The notes beneath the pieces were generated by a model. The model was not told the origin of the DNA and did no database searches. It saw only the letters and a program-made list of their open reading frames with translations. From Haloarcula sp. CBA1129 (GTDB lineage: Archaea; Halobacteriota; Halobacteria; Halobacteriales; Haloarculaceae), in assembly GCF_008729015.1 (NCBI RefSeq), contig NZ_RKSM01000001.1:682001-746000 (forward strand): DNA of 64,000 nt. The letters run 5' to 3'. Of this stretch, positions 50,284 through 59,236 are shown one piece after another (the first letter of the stretch is position 1; each line of letters opens with the position of its first letter). Both the position numbers and the translations under genes were made by a program.

Positions 50284-51399
50284 ATGACAATGGACAGGGA
50301 CGGGATTGATGAGTACGTTCAGCGGTGTCAGCAACTTATTGAAGCCTCACCGCAGATGGACGAGGAGAACACGAAGGTCAAACTCGTCCAGCCGTTTCTT
50401 GAACTGCTCGGCTGGGACCTCTACTCTACCGAAGTGGCGCTTGAATACACGATCCCGATGGCGTCGGGAAGCACGCACGTTGATTATGCCCTCCTCGTGG
50501 GAGATTCGCCTGTCGTGTTCGTTGAAGCCAAGCCCGTACGGTCTATCCTCACCGACAGCGAAGTTCAGCAGCTACGAAGCTACATGAGACAGGAACTCGA
50601 CGTGGACTGGGGAATTCTGACCAACGGGAAGTCCTTCGAGGTACTGACGAAGAATCACCGCGGTAACGGTGGCGAAGAGGTATCTGTTGTTCAGTTCAAT
50701 CTGGACGACCTCGCCGATAACCCGAGTGTACTGGAACTACTTACAAAAGAGTCGATACGCTCGGGCAAGTCTGACGAGGTCGCCGAGCAAGTCGCAGAAA
50801 CGAACCGCGCAATCCGGTATCTACAGGACAACGAAGACAGCGTCACTGAGGCCGTGAGCGGGGCGGTCGAAGACGAGGTCGGTGAACTTACGCTTGATCT
50901 TGAAGAGCAGTCGCGGGAGTTTACGCAGAATCTCGTCTCCGTTCTCCAAGAACAGCGACAGTTCGTCAATGAAGAGCCAGCGTCAGATAGTGATAAGTGT
51001 GGGCAAGCGTCAGGGAATACGGATAGTGAATCAACAGACAGCGATGGAACGGAGGAAGGGTACGTAGTATGCTTTTCAGACGGCAAAGAGATTCCAGAGG
51101 CCGAAGATAGGCCACAACCGCGACAGAAACTGACTATGGGGGCAGCAATCGACTATTTGATAGAAGAATACAATCTGACTGAGAAGGTAGACGTACCTCA
51201 CTTTCCTCCACAGGCCCGAAAGAACTGTTCGATTAACACCGAGCCGGTTCATCCAAACGGAGAGGATATGCGGCTACCATATGAATTGACAAACGGTTAC
51301 TACCTCCACACATCACTCAATGTCCGAGGGAAGCAAGGTCGAATTCGTGACCTCGCGGAGCAAGTCGGACTCTCAGTTGAATTCTTAGGCGACTGGTGA
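50284..51399 (+). CDS. Orphan HsdR-N-like nuclease domain protein
   Basis: A 371-residue protein. The N-terminal ~150 residues match the PD-(D/E)xK fold of type I restriction subunit R N-domains: ENTKVKLVQPFLELLGWDLY, then VDYALLVGDSPVVFVEAKPV with the catalytic D...ExK (EAK), then ILTNGKSFEVLTKN. A helical region (~165-225) and an acidic Ser/Asp linker follow, then an unrecognised C-terminal domain (~275-371). No helicase, HsdM or HsdS is present, so it is not a type I system. TTTTAAAG at 50257-50264 lies about 27 bp before ATG 50284. Confidence 0.8.
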   Translation: MTMDRDGIDEYVQRCQQLIEASPQMDEENTKVKLVQPFLELLGWDLYSTEVALEYTIPMASGSTHVDYALLVGDSPVVFVEAKPVRSILTDSEVQQLRSYMRQELDVDWGILTNGKSFEVLTKNHRGNGGEEVSVVQFNLDDLADNPSVLELLTKESIRSGKSDEVAEQVAETNRAIRYLQDNEDSVTEAVSGAVEDEVGELTLDLEEQSREFTQNLVSVLQEQRQFVNEEPASDSDKCGQASGNTDSESTDSDGTEEGYVVCFSDGKEIPEAEDRPQPRQKLTMGAAIDYLIEEYNLTEKVDVPHFPPQARKNCSINTEPVHPNGEDMRLPYELTNGYYLHTSLNVRGKQGRIRDLAEQVGLSVEFLGDW

Positions 51400-51433
51400 A
51401 AGAGGCCCTACTCTGCCGGCACCGTAGCGACAT

Positions 51434-51457
51434 CCGGTTCGAATCCGGTCCCGCGCA
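51434..51457 (+). repeat. Right attachment site (attR)
   Basis: An exact 24-bp copy of the tRNA-Leu 3' end at 45651-45674. It marks the right end of the element; the rest of a tRNA is not present here. Confidence 0.9.
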
Positions 51458-51575
51458 GTCGTACTGCAAACGCAAGCGATAGCAGCATTGCCTCTACCGA
51501 TTGATTCCCACAGGGCAAGAATCACAACTGCCGCTTATGATGAGGAGCCCCGACGTATGAGATGAGGGACTGACG

Positions 51576-51764
51576 ATGTCGGTGTATGACCCACTCCGTG
51601 ATTCGTCTGCTCGCCCCGCAGGATCGGCTCGCTTCGACTATGCGGTTGACGATGCGGACGATCCGACAGAGCTCACCGTCTTCAGCGATCAGGACGATGA
51701 GCTCCCGACCCACTGGATTTCGGTCGACGTCGAGCACGCCGTCGCCCTCGATGAGATGCGGTGA
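51576..51764 (+). CDS. Small DUF7511-like protein
   Basis: A 62-residue protein: SVYDPLRDSSARP, then DDPTELTVFSDQDDELPTHW and ISVDVEHAVALDEMR. The block (D/E)LTVF...W(I)...D...A..LDEMR at the C-terminus is characteristic of a small haloarchaeal family (I believe DUF7511). It lies outside the element, between attR and tRNA-Leu(GAG). Function unknown. Confidence 0.65.
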   Translation: MSVYDPLRDSSARPAGSARFDYAVDDADDPTELTVFSDQDDELPTHWISVDVEHAVALDEMR

Positions 51765-51896
51765 GCGAGGAGTGGGCTCGCTCAGGCTCTTATCTATTTG
51801 TGACGAGAGAACGGACAGAGAACGCTCTGGAAGCGTTGTGTCCGAAGTAAGTTTGCGTGGGTGCAGTCCCAAGGGAATGCACCTGCACTCTGAGAG

Positions 51897-51981
<85 letters not shown>

Positions 51982-52112
51982 GCGCTCTTGCTGAGTGCAT
52001 TCAATCGTACCCGGTGGGTCAATAAAAGCGCTTTCGTTTAGACCCGCCCCGAGAGGGTGTGTCACTCTCTCGAACCGGACGTTTGAAATAGCACGAAACC
52101 GCTACGGGGGGC

Positions 52113-52613
52113 ATGGCCAAATACTCGACCGGCAGTGGTGGCGACAGCGCCGGCGGGAGCTGTGAGCTCTGCGGTAGCGACGGCGACCTTCAGACCGCGA
52201 ACGTCGCTGGTGCGACCCTCCAAGTGTGTGACAGCTGTGCGCGTGACCACGGGGAAAACGAGCGAACGACGGGCAGTGACAGCTCGCGCGATGAGCAGAA
52301 CCGGAAGCGCAAAGCCGCACAGAACGCGGCGAAGATGCAGGACGCACAGAAAGCTGACACGTCCCACTGGGAGGACGGCGCTGATTACGACGATGACCAG
52401 CTCCCGTATCTGGTCAGCAAGTACGGCGAGCGGGTGACGGAGACGCGTCAGGACGAGGGACTCCAGACGGGCGAACTGGCCGAGGAACTCGGGCTTGACG
52501 AAGCGGACATCCTCGCTGTCGAGCAGGGGCGCGCGACGCAGGCGAACGTCGGCGGGTCGACGATCAGGGCGCTCGAACAGTATCTCGACATCGACCTCGT
52601 CGAGTCCAACTGA
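52113..52613 (+). CDS. mbf1: Multiprotein bridging factor 1 (MBF1)
   Basis: A 166-residue protein. An N-terminal zinc ribbon ([12 protein letters not shown] and [12 protein letters not shown], two CxxC pairs) is followed by a charged linker and a C-terminal Cro/C1-type helix-turn-helix (~105-160; [27 protein letters not shown] and [10 protein letters not shown]). Archaeal MBF1 is a conserved factor that binds ribosomes and may act in transcription. GAAATAGC near 52085 provides a promoter-like element about 28 bp before ATG 52113. Confidence 0.92.
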   Translation: MAKYSTGSGGDSAGGSCELCGSDGDLQTANVAGATLQVCDSCARDHGENERTTGSDSSRDEQNRKRKAAQNAAKMQDAQKADTSHWEDGADYDDDQLPYLVSKYGERVTETRQDEGLQTGELAEELGLDEADILAVEQGRATQANVGGSTIRALEQYLDIDLVESN

Positions 52614-52651
52614 CCCCCGAATATTTTCCTGACTCCGGTGTAACGGTCGGT

Positions 52652-53779
52652 ATGGATCTCTCCGCTGAACAGCGAGCCATCCGCGACACCGTTCGAGAGT
52701 TCGCCGTCGAAGACATCCGTCCGAAAGCCGCCGATGCCGACCGCGAGCAGTCCTTTCCCGAGGAGTGCTGGGACGGGCTCGCGGATATCGATATCACTGG
52801 GCTGACGACGCCGGTCGAATACGGCGGCTTCGGCGCGGATAAACCGACCTACGCGCTGGTCAACGAGGAGCTCGCGTACGGCTCGCTCGCAGTCGCGACG
52901 GCGCTGTCAGTCCACTGCCTCGCGACCTCGTGTATCGCACAGTTCGGCTCCGAGGAAGTGCGGGACGAGTGGCTCCCGAGGATGGCCGACGGCCGGCCTG
53001 TCGGCGCGTTCGCGCTGTCGGAGCCACAGGCCGGGTCGAACCCGCGTGAGATGTCGACTACTGCTCGGCGCGACGGCGACGAGTACGTCATCGACGGCGA
53101 GAAGCAGTGGATTACCAACGGTAAACGGTCGGGCGTCGTCATCGTCTTCGCAAAGACCGACCCCGACGACCCGGATTCGATAACACAGTTCCTCGTTCCG
53201 AAAGACACCGACGGGCTCACCGTCGGCGAGAAAGAAGACAAACTCGGGCTCCGTGCGAGTGACACGACTCCGTTGCAGTTCGACGGCGTCCGTGTGCCCG
53301 AGCGCTACCAACTGACCGAGGAAGGGAAGGGACTGGCCGCAGCCCTGTCGATTCTGACGACCGGCCGGGTCGCTATCGCCGCTCAAGCGGTGGGGCTCGC
53401 CCAGTCCGCTCTCGACGAAGCCCTCGATTACGCTCAGGAGCGCGAGCAGTTCGACCAGCCGATCAGCGAGTTCCAGTCGATTCAGCACAAACTCGCGGAT
53501 ATGGCGACGAACGTGCAGGCGGCGCGGCTGTTGACGTGGAACGCCGCACAGCAACTGGAACGCGGCGAGCGGGCGAGAGCCACGGCGAGCATGGCGAAGT
53601 ACTTCGCGAGCGAGACGGCGGTCGACGTGACCAACGAGGCCGTCCAGATTCACGGCGGCTACGGCTACACGACTGACTACCCTGTCGAGCGGTTCTACCG
53701 CGATGCGAAGGTGACGACCATCTACGAGGGGACCAGCGAAATCCAGCAGAACATCATCGCACAGGACTTGCTGGAGTAG
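52652..53779 (+). CDS. Acyl-CoA dehydrogenase
   Basis: A 375-residue FAD enzyme of usual length. [20 protein letters not shown] (~125-144), the FAD-binding [11 protein letters not shown] (~148-158) and the catalytic-base region [14 protein letters not shown] (Glu in YEGTSE, ~357-370) are present, as is [20 protein letters not shown]. It oxidises acyl-CoA to enoyl-CoA in beta-oxidation or amino-acid catabolism, passing electrons to ETF. Chain length is not assignable. Confidence 0.93.
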   Translation: MDLSAEQRAIRDTVREFAVEDIRPKAADADREQSFPEECWDGLADIDITGLTTPVEYGGFGADKPTYALVNEELAYGSLAVATALSVHCLATSCIAQFGSEEVRDEWLPRMADGRPVGAFALSEPQAGSNPREMSTTARRDGDEYVIDGEKQWITNGKRSGVVIVFAKTDPDDPDSITQFLVPKDTDGLTVGEKEDKLGLRASDTTPLQFDGVRVPERYQLTEEGKGLAAALSILTTGRVAIAAQAVGLAQSALDEALDYAQEREQFDQPISEFQSIQHKLADMATNVQAARLLTWNAAQQLERGERARATASMAKYFASETAVDVTNEAVQIHGGYGYTTDYPVERFYRDAKVTTIYEGTSEIQQNIIAQDLLE

Positions 53780-53824
53780 GTCGGAGGGGAAGCGGTTTTG
53801 CAGGCGTCGGCCCTAGCAGTGGGT

Positions 53825-54367
53825 GTGACACACGACGCCGTCATTTACGACCTCGACGGGACGCTCGTCAGGCTGGCTGTCGACTGGGACATAGTGACTA
53901 GCGACGTTGCGACAGTGCTGCGCGAACGCAACGTCGACCCTGAGAACCGCGACCTCTGGGAGATGCTGACGCTGTCTTCGGAGACTGGCCACCGTGACGC
54001 CGTCGAAACGGCGATCACCGACCACGAGCGGACCGGGGCGCACGATTCGGAGCGACTGGCGCTCGCCGACGGCCTCCCACACAGCGTCCCCGTCGGCGTT
54101 TGCTCGCTCAACGCCGAGGCGGCGTGTCGGGCCGCGCTGGATGTGCATGACCTCGACAGTCACGTTGGACCGGTCGTCGGTCGTGACACCGTCGAGTCAC
54201 CGAAACCGGACCCAGAGGGCTTGTTGACGATTACCGAAGAGATCGGCGTCGACCCCGAAGCGACCGTGTTCGTCGGCGATTCAGAGAGCGACGCGACGGC
54301 CGCCCAGCGGGCCGGGATGACGTTCGAGTGGGCGAGTGAGTTCGATCAGGCCCGGTATCGCGCGTAG
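53825..54367 (+). CDS. HAD-superfamily hydrolase
   Basis: A 180-residue phosphatase-like protein. Motif I DAVIYDLDGTLVRL has nucleophile Asp and DGT; motif II is VGVCSLNAEA; motif III has Lys in ESPKPDPEGLL; motif IV is FVGDSESDATAAQRAG. Phosphoglycolate phosphatase-like, substrate unknown. GTG 53825 is preferred over upstream TTG 53798 because GGTTTTGC lies about 27-30 bp before it. Its 3' end overlaps the convergent membrane-protein gene by 22 bp. Confidence 0.85.
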   Translation: MTHDAVIYDLDGTLVRLAVDWDIVTSDVATVLRERNVDPENRDLWEMLTLSSETGHRDAVETAITDHERTGAHDSERLALADGLPHSVPVGVCSLNAEAACRAALDVHDLDSHVGPVVGRDTVESPKPDPEGLLTITEEIGVDPEATVFVGDSESDATAAQRAGMTFEWASEFDQARYRA

Positions 54368-54573
54368 AGGTAGACACAGACGGCCGTCAGGAACCAGATG
54401 AGCGCCCCGACGCGGACCGCGAACATCGCCCGCGCGGTCCAGGTCTGGAGCGTGACCACGGTCGATGCGAGCACGACGAGCGGCGAGCCGATCAGGATCG
54501 TCGTCACGAACGTGACCTGCATCACCCACCCGAAGTCCACGCCGTCCGGGTCCGTCTTCTCGACTGTTGGCAC
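54346..54573 (-). CDS. DUF5822-like small membrane protein
   Basis: A 75-residue protein starting with GTG (MPTVEKTDPDGVDFGWVMQV). Two hydrophobic helices lie at ~17-38 and ~50-70 (VGALIWFLTAVCVYLYARYR). The sequence matches a small conserved haloarchaeal family (DUF5822). Its stop lies within the 3' end of the HAD gene (22-bp tail-to-tail overlap). Function unknown. Confidence 0.7.
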   Translation of the reverse strand: MPTVEKTDPDGVDFGWVMQVTFVTTILIGSPLVVLASTVVTLQTWTARAMFAVRVGALIWFLTAVCVYLYARYRA

Positions 54574-54670
54574 GTCCGATAGTACAGCTAGGTGCGGCAA
54601 GCACCTTGCGGTTTCCCGAGCGAACTGCGCAACCCGAACAGGTAAGGCGCAGGCGCGCCCCCGCTCGGAT

Positions 54671-55480
54671 ATGCCAACTGTCCGGGATCTGCAGGCGATG
54701 GCTGGTGAGGAGCCGATCACGATGCTGACAGCGTACGACGCTGTTACCGCGAGCATCGTCGACGACACGGGTGTCGATGTCATTCTCGTCGGCGACAGCA
54801 TGGGGAACGCCGTCCTCGGCCACGACGACACGCTCCCGGTGACGCTCGACGAGATGGCGTCTCGGGTCGGGGCGGTCGCACGCGGCGCAGACGACGCGCT
54901 GGTCGTGGCCGATATGCCGTTTCTCTCCTTCGGCGCGGACGAGGGCGAGAGCATTCAGAACTGTGGACGAATGCTGAAAGAGGAGGGCGCAAACGCGGTC
55001 AAACTCGAATCCGGGCCACACACGGTCGAACTGACCGAGCGGCTGACTGATCTGGGAATCCCGACAATGGCCCACCTCGGACTTACACCACAGAGCGTGA
55101 ACCAGACCGGCTACACGAGACAGGCAACCGGCCGCGAGGAGGCAGAGGAAATCCTCGACCTCGCACGCGAACACGAGGCGGCCGGCGCGTTCGCGCTAGT
55201 GCTCGAACACATTCCGGCCAATCTCGCCGCTCAGGTAACTGAAACCGTCGATATCCCGACAATCGGTATCGGTGCCGGCGGCGATTGCGACGGGCAAGTA
55301 CTTGTGTTCACCGACGTAGTCGGCCTCTCCGAATCCAGCCCGCCGTTCGCCGAGCAGTTCGGCGACGTTCGTGGCGAGGTCGCAGACGCTGTCGACGAGT
55401 ACATCGACGCCGTCGAATCCGGGGATTTTCCGGGCGAGCCCCACAGCCATACCGAGGACGAGCTTGACGAGCTGTACTGA
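54671..55480 (+). CDS. panB: 3-Methyl-2-oxobutanoate hydroxymethyltransferase PanB
   Basis: A 269-residue TIM-barrel enzyme of normal length. MLTAYDAVTASIVDDTGVDV (~19-38), the Mg-binding ILVGDSMGNAVLGHDDTLPV, KLESG, AHLGLTPQSVNQTGY and IGIGAGGDCDGQVLV with FTDVVGL are conserved PanB blocks. It makes ketopantoate for pantothenate and CoA. The C-terminus is acidic (HTEDELDELY). No other pan genes are adjacent. Confidence 0.95.
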   Translation: MPTVRDLQAMAGEEPITMLTAYDAVTASIVDDTGVDVILVGDSMGNAVLGHDDTLPVTLDEMASRVGAVARGADDALVVADMPFLSFGADEGESIQNCGRMLKEEGANAVKLESGPHTVELTERLTDLGIPTMAHLGLTPQSVNQTGYTRQATGREEAEEILDLAREHEAAGAFALVLEHIPANLAAQVTETVDIPTIGIGAGGDCDGQVLVFTDVVGLSESSPPFAEQFGDVRGEVADAVDEYIDAVESGDFPGEPHSHTEDELDELY

Positions 55481-55507
55481 CGCATCTCACACCAACTCAG
55501 CCGTCCG

Positions 55508-56230
55508 CTATTCGGCTGCAGCCGTCTGATTCTCCATCCAGTCGTCGTACGCTGACCGGTTCTTGACGACGACGGTGGCGTCCATCTTGCTGTGGCCGGC
55601 CCCGCACATCTCGGCGCAGTACAGCCGGTACTCGCCGGGTTCGGTCGCACGCGTTCGGGCCGTCATCGTTCGGCCGGGGAAGATGTCCTGTTTGACGCCC
55701 AGTTGTGGGATGTAAATGGCGTGAATCACGTCCGTCGTCTGCAGCCTGAACGTGACGTTCTTGTCCGCCGGAAGGACGAGCCGTTCTGCCGTCGTGACGT
55801 TGGCCTCGCTGTAGGAGAATTCCCACCCCCACTGGTAGGCGAGCACGTCGATCTCCGTATCCTCCGCGAAGGCGTCGCCCCCGTTGGCGGTCGCCTCGGC
55901 CGCTGCAGGGGTGATGTAGGGGTTGGCCATCACCACGAACGCCGACACGCCGACGAAGACGAGTATCGCACCTGTCGCGGCCGTCCACGTCACCTCTAGC
56001 GCCGGGTCGTCGACCGTCGGCTGCGGGTCGTCGTTGTTCCGGAACCGGTAGATTACGTACACGAGCGTCAGTTCCACGAATAACGTCAGTGGCAGGGCGA
56101 CGTACAGGAGTTGTTCGTTGAGGTCGTCGATAGCCGCCCTGTTGACAGACTGCGCTGCGGCCGGGGCAGCAAGTAGTGAGAGCCCGACCACGACGAGGCC
56201 CGCCCGAATCACGCGTCGTCGGAGACGCAT
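55508..56230 (-). CDS. coxB: Cytochrome c oxidase subunit II
   Basis: A 240-residue protein: signal peptide (~1-22), two transmembrane helices (~38-60, ~78-100), then a cupredoxin domain with the complete CuA site (HAIYIPQ..., and EYRLYCAEMCGAGHSKM with Cys, Cys, His, Met ligands). It accepts electrons for subunit I, probably from a membrane blue-copper protein (halocyanin). Start ATG 56230 is fixed by a GTTATTTG box (plus 56256-56263) about 27-30 bp upstream. Divergent from coxA. Confidence 0.93.
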   Translation of the reverse strand: MRLRRRVIRAGLVVVGLSLLAAPAAAQSVNRAAIDDLNEQLLYVALPLTLFVELTLVYVIYRFRNNDDPQPTVDDPALEVTWTAATGAILVFVGVSAFVVMANPYITPAAAEATANGGDAFAEDTEIDVLAYQWGWEFSYSEANVTTAERLVLPADKNVTFRLQTTDVIHAIYIPQLGVKQDIFPGRTMTARTRATEPGEYRLYCAEMCGAGHSKMDATVVVKNRSAYDDWMENQTAAAE

Positions 56231-56255
56231 TGTCACACTGTACCAACCGCCATGT

Positions 56256-56263
56256 CAAATAAC
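56256..56263 (-). promoter_or_regulatory. TATA box of coxB
   Basis: Plus-strand CAAATAAC, minus GTTATTTG, lies 26-33 bp before ATG 56230. It indicates a leaderless coxB transcript. Confidence 0.55.
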
Positions 56264-56407
56264 TTGCCCAAAATTGCGTTACCCGAGAGGTGACCGCCAC
56301 CGGACCCGGGTTCCCAGCGTAGTTTTATCACGGTGGGCGTGTCAGGGAATGGTAACGTGTAGCATGTCGACACGAGCAACTGTTCCGGGACGACCGACAG
56401 CGCACAG

Positions 56408-58684
56408 ATGCTAAACAGGGCTATCGTCGAGGGCACTGCTCTGGCCGCGCTGGCGGTCTCAGTGCTTTTCCTGTGGGTCCGGGAGCGGCGGAAGGCGCGA
56501 CCCGAGAGCGACGGCGGGTACACGACGCGGGAGGAGATCGAATTCGAAATCGGCCGCATTCAGTCCGAAGTGTACCGTTGGCTGACGACGACGGACCACC
56601 GGGATATCGGTCTGCTCTACATCGCATTCGGTACCGCCGCCGGCCTGTGGGGCGGTGTCGACGCGATGATGCTACGGACGGAGTTGCTGACGCCGCCGGC
56701 CGATATCTGGACGCCGGAGACGTACAACGCGCTGTTTACCACTCACGGCCTGACGATGCTGATATTCTTTGTCCTGCCCGTGTTCTTCGGCATCGGGAAC
56801 TACGTCCTGCCGCTGCTCATCGGAGCCGACGACATGGCGTTCCCGCGGGTCAACGCCATCGGCTTCTGGCTCCTGCCGCCGGCGCTGATTCTGGTCCGGA
56901 TGGGACTCATGATTCAGGTGCTCGGCCAGCTTCTGAATCTGGTGCTCCCGGCGGAGGCCATCCGGTTTTTCCTCACGATGCGCGAGGTGAGTGTCGGCTG
57001 GACGCTGTACGCCCCGCTGTCCGTCCAGCAACCGAACCCGCAGATAGACCTGCTGTTGCTCGGCCTGCACCTCTCCGGCATCGCCACGACGGTCGGTGCT
57101 ATCAACTTCATCACCACGATTGTCTACGAGCGCGGCAAGGGCGTCTCTTGGGCGAATCTGGATATCTTCTCGTGGAACATGCTCGTCACGAGCGGGATTG
57201 CGCTGTTCGCGTTCCCGCTGTTAGGGAGCGCACTCGTAATGCTCCTGCTAGACCGGAACCTCGGGACGGCGTTCTTTGCGACGGAGGGCGGTGGGGCTAT
57301 CCTCTGGCAGCACCTGTTCTGGTTCTGGGGCCACCCCGAAGTCTACATCCTCTTCCTCCCAGCGACAGGGCTGATGAGTCTTATTTTACCGAAATTCGTC
57401 GGCCGCAAGCTCTTTGGCTATCAGTTCATCGTCTACTCGACGCTGGGCCTTGGCGTCCTCTCCTTTGGCGTCTGGGCGCATCACATGTTCACGACGAGTG
57501 CGGACCCGCGGGTCAAACTCTCTTTCATGGCCGTTTCCATCGCCATCGCCGTCCCGAGCGCCATCAAGGTGTTCAACTGGATCACGACGATGTGGGAAGG
57601 GGACATCCGCCTAACTGCGCCGTTTATCCTCTGTGCCGGCGGCATCGGGACGTTCATCATCGGCGGTGTCACCGGCGTGTTCCTCGCCGTCATCCCCGTC
57701 GACATCCTCTATCACGGGACCTACTACGTCGTGGGCCACTTCCACCTCATCGTCGTCGGCATCATCCCGTTCCTGATGATCGCCGCGAGCTACTACTGGT
57801 ATCCGCTCATCACCGGCCGGTGGTACGACACGCGGATGGCGAGGTTTCAGGCGCTGCTGATCGTCTTTGGGTCGTTCGTGACGTTCATGACGTTGCTGAT
57901 CATCGGCGGGCTGGGGCTCCCGCGACGACAGGCGATCTACCCGCCGGAGTACCAGCTCGCCCAGCAGATCGCGACCGTGGGCGGCTACATCATCGGCCTG
58001 AGTGCCCTGCTGTGGCTGTACAACATGCTCGTCTCCTACTGGCGCGGCACCCCCGTCACAACAACGGACCCGTGGGGGCTGAAAGCGACGAGCCAGTTCA
58101 CCCGCGAGTGGCAGTGGTTTGAACAGCGCATGGTAGACAAATACGACATCGAACCGACCGAACCCGAGACCACCCGGCGGTCCTATGCCCCTGAAGCCGA
58201 GCCGACTGGGCTGGCCGGCGGCGTCGGTACCGTCGCACAGACAGTCTCCCGGAACGCTTGGATGGCTGCTGTGGGCGGGTTTGTCGGAACCGTCCTGATG
58301 AGCGGCGGGCTCATCACGGCGATACTCATCGGCGTCCTCGACCCGGTTTCCTTCGGTGAAATCGCCGAACTGGTCGGCCTGCCCGCGAGTCCGGCCATCG
58401 GGGCTGGCCTGTTTCTCGTCGGCGGAACCGTCACATGGCCGCTCCTGTTCCTTGCCTTCTCTGACTACCTCCCCGGTCGCCTGCTGTTCGAGACCGGGCT
58501 GGTGTTCGCGACGCTGATATCCAGTGGCTTCGCCATCGCGTTCTACACCGGGCAGAGCGGGCTCGCGTTCGTCGGATACCTCACATTCGTACTCGTCTCT
58601 CACTGGGCGTACGGCATCGGGCTGACCGTGACCTTCCAGTACCTCAAATCAGACGAGGCGCTCCGAAGTCGGGGAGGCGGCTAA
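56408..58684 (+). CDS. coxA: Cytochrome c oxidase subunit I with C-terminal membrane extension
   Basis: A 758-residue heme-copper oxidase subunit I. Heme and CuB ligands are in THGLTMLIFFVLPVFFGIGN, HLFWFWGHPEVYILFLP (with the Glu and cross-linked Tyr of the GHPEVY motif), AHHMFTT (His-His of CuB) and YVVGHFHLIVVG. The core ends near residue 560. About 200 extra residues follow, with an acidic linker (YDIEPTEPETTRRSY) and four additional hydrophobic helices resembling a DUF6789-type membrane domain, so the protein is a fusion. It pumps protons while reducing O2. The small membrane gene at 58688 follows immediately. Confidence 0.92.
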   Translation: MLNRAIVEGTALAALAVSVLFLWVRERRKARPESDGGYTTREEIEFEIGRIQSEVYRWLTTTDHRDIGLLYIAFGTAAGLWGGVDAMMLRTELLTPPADIWTPETYNALFTTHGLTMLIFFVLPVFFGIGNYVLPLLIGADDMAFPRVNAIGFWLLPPALILVRMGLMIQVLGQLLNLVLPAEAIRFFLTMREVSVGWTLYAPLSVQQPNPQIDLLLLGLHLSGIATTVGAINFITTIVYERGKGVSWANLDIFSWNMLVTSGIALFAFPLLGSALVMLLLDRNLGTAFFATEGGGAILWQHLFWFWGHPEVYILFLPATGLMSLILPKFVGRKLFGYQFIVYSTLGLGVLSFGVWAHHMFTTSADPRVKLSFMAVSIAIAVPSAIKVFNWITTMWEGDIRLTAPFILCAGGIGTFIIGGVTGVFLAVIPVDILYHGTYYVVGHFHLIVVGIIPFLMIAASYYWYPLITGRWYDTRMARFQALLIVFGSFVTFMTLLIIGGLGLPRRQAIYPPEYQLAQQIATVGGYIIGLSALLWLYNMLVSYWRGTPVTTTDPWGLKATSQFTREWQWFEQRMVDKYDIEPTEPETTRRSYAPEAEPTGLAGGVGTVAQTVSRNAWMAAVGGFVGTVLMSGGLITAILIGVLDPVSFGEIAELVGLPASPAIGAGLFLVGGTVTWPLLFLAFSDYLPGRLLFETGLVFATLISSGFAIAFYTGQSGLAFVGYLTFVLVSHWAYGIGLTVTFQYLKSDEALRSRGGG

Positions 58685-58687
58685 CAG

Positions 58688-59212
58688 ATGAGCAACGGCG
58701 CTGATTCGTTCGTTTTCCAGTACCTCGCTCCCTTCGTCGGCGTCCTCCTCATCGCGGTCGGCATCGCCGGAGCCGTGCCCGGCGGGTACGCGCTCGTCGA
58801 GCCAGAGTTGGAGAACTGCGGAAACCCGACCATCGGCGTCGAATCGCCTGCGGAAACGGCCGAGCGGTTCGGCGGGGACGAACCGGGACCGCAGCTTCCA
58901 CAGCTCGCCTTCGAGGAACTCTCTTCGGCCGAACAGACGGCGTTCCTGACGGCCGTCGACGACCCGGTCGGCGAGGAGCAGGTCGTTGGTGACGTGCCCA
59001 ACGCCGATAGCTTCCGTCGCGGGGCGCTCGTCGCCTACGAGGGCGACCGGTACTACGTGACCATCGTCGCCGAAAACACCTGCTTTGCGGCCGCGCCGCT
59101 ACAGTTCCCGCTCGGGGTGTTCGCCATCGCGCTCGGGTTCCTCGGCGTTCTGGCCCCGCCGCTGTACCGGCGGCTGGTGCGGCTGGAGCAGCGGGCCGGG
59201 CGGTCGGAGTGA
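58688..59212 (+). CDS. Small two-helix membrane protein downstream of coxA
   Basis: A 174-residue protein with a transmembrane helix at each end (~12-34, APFVGVLLIAVGIAGAVPGG, and ~136-156, FPLGVFAIALGFLGVLAPPL) around an extracytoplasmic domain containing two Cys (CGNPT, NTCFAA). It starts 3 bp after the coxA stop, so it is almost certainly co-transcribed and may be an oxidase accessory subunit. No family is recognised. Confidence 0.7.
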   Translation: MSNGADSFVFQYLAPFVGVLLIAVGIAGAVPGGYALVEPELENCGNPTIGVESPAETAERFGGDEPGPQLPQLAFEELSSAEQTAFLTAVDDPVGEEQVVGDVPNADSFRRGALVAYEGDRYYVTIVAENTCFAAAPLQFPLGVFAIALGFLGVLAPPLYRRLVRLEQRAGRSE

Positions 59213-59236
59213 CAGTTTCGTGTGCTCAGCGTGGTG

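Larger units (their letters stand above)
45675..51457. mobile_element. 5.8-kb integrative element carrying restriction/nuclease genes
   Basis: The region between the two 24-bp att repeats starts with a tyrosine-recombinase gene next to the tRNA, and holds an HNH endonuclease, a small membrane protein, an interrupted AspBHI-like restriction gene and an HsdR-N-like nuclease. Base composition is visibly richer in A+T than the flanks, outside the insertion sequence. No replication, capsid or conjugation genes are visible, so it looks like a satellite-sized or decayed island with defence cargo, not a complete virus or plasmid. Confidence 0.85.

Noticed and set aside
50284-51399. A complete type I restriction-modification system
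   Set aside because: Only an HsdR-N-like domain is present; no helicase motor, methyltransferase or specificity subunit is encoded nearby.
57611-58603. A 330-codon minus-strand open frame opposite coxA
   Set aside because: Antisense shadow of a well-conserved membrane protein, rich in Arg, Asp and Gly without domains.
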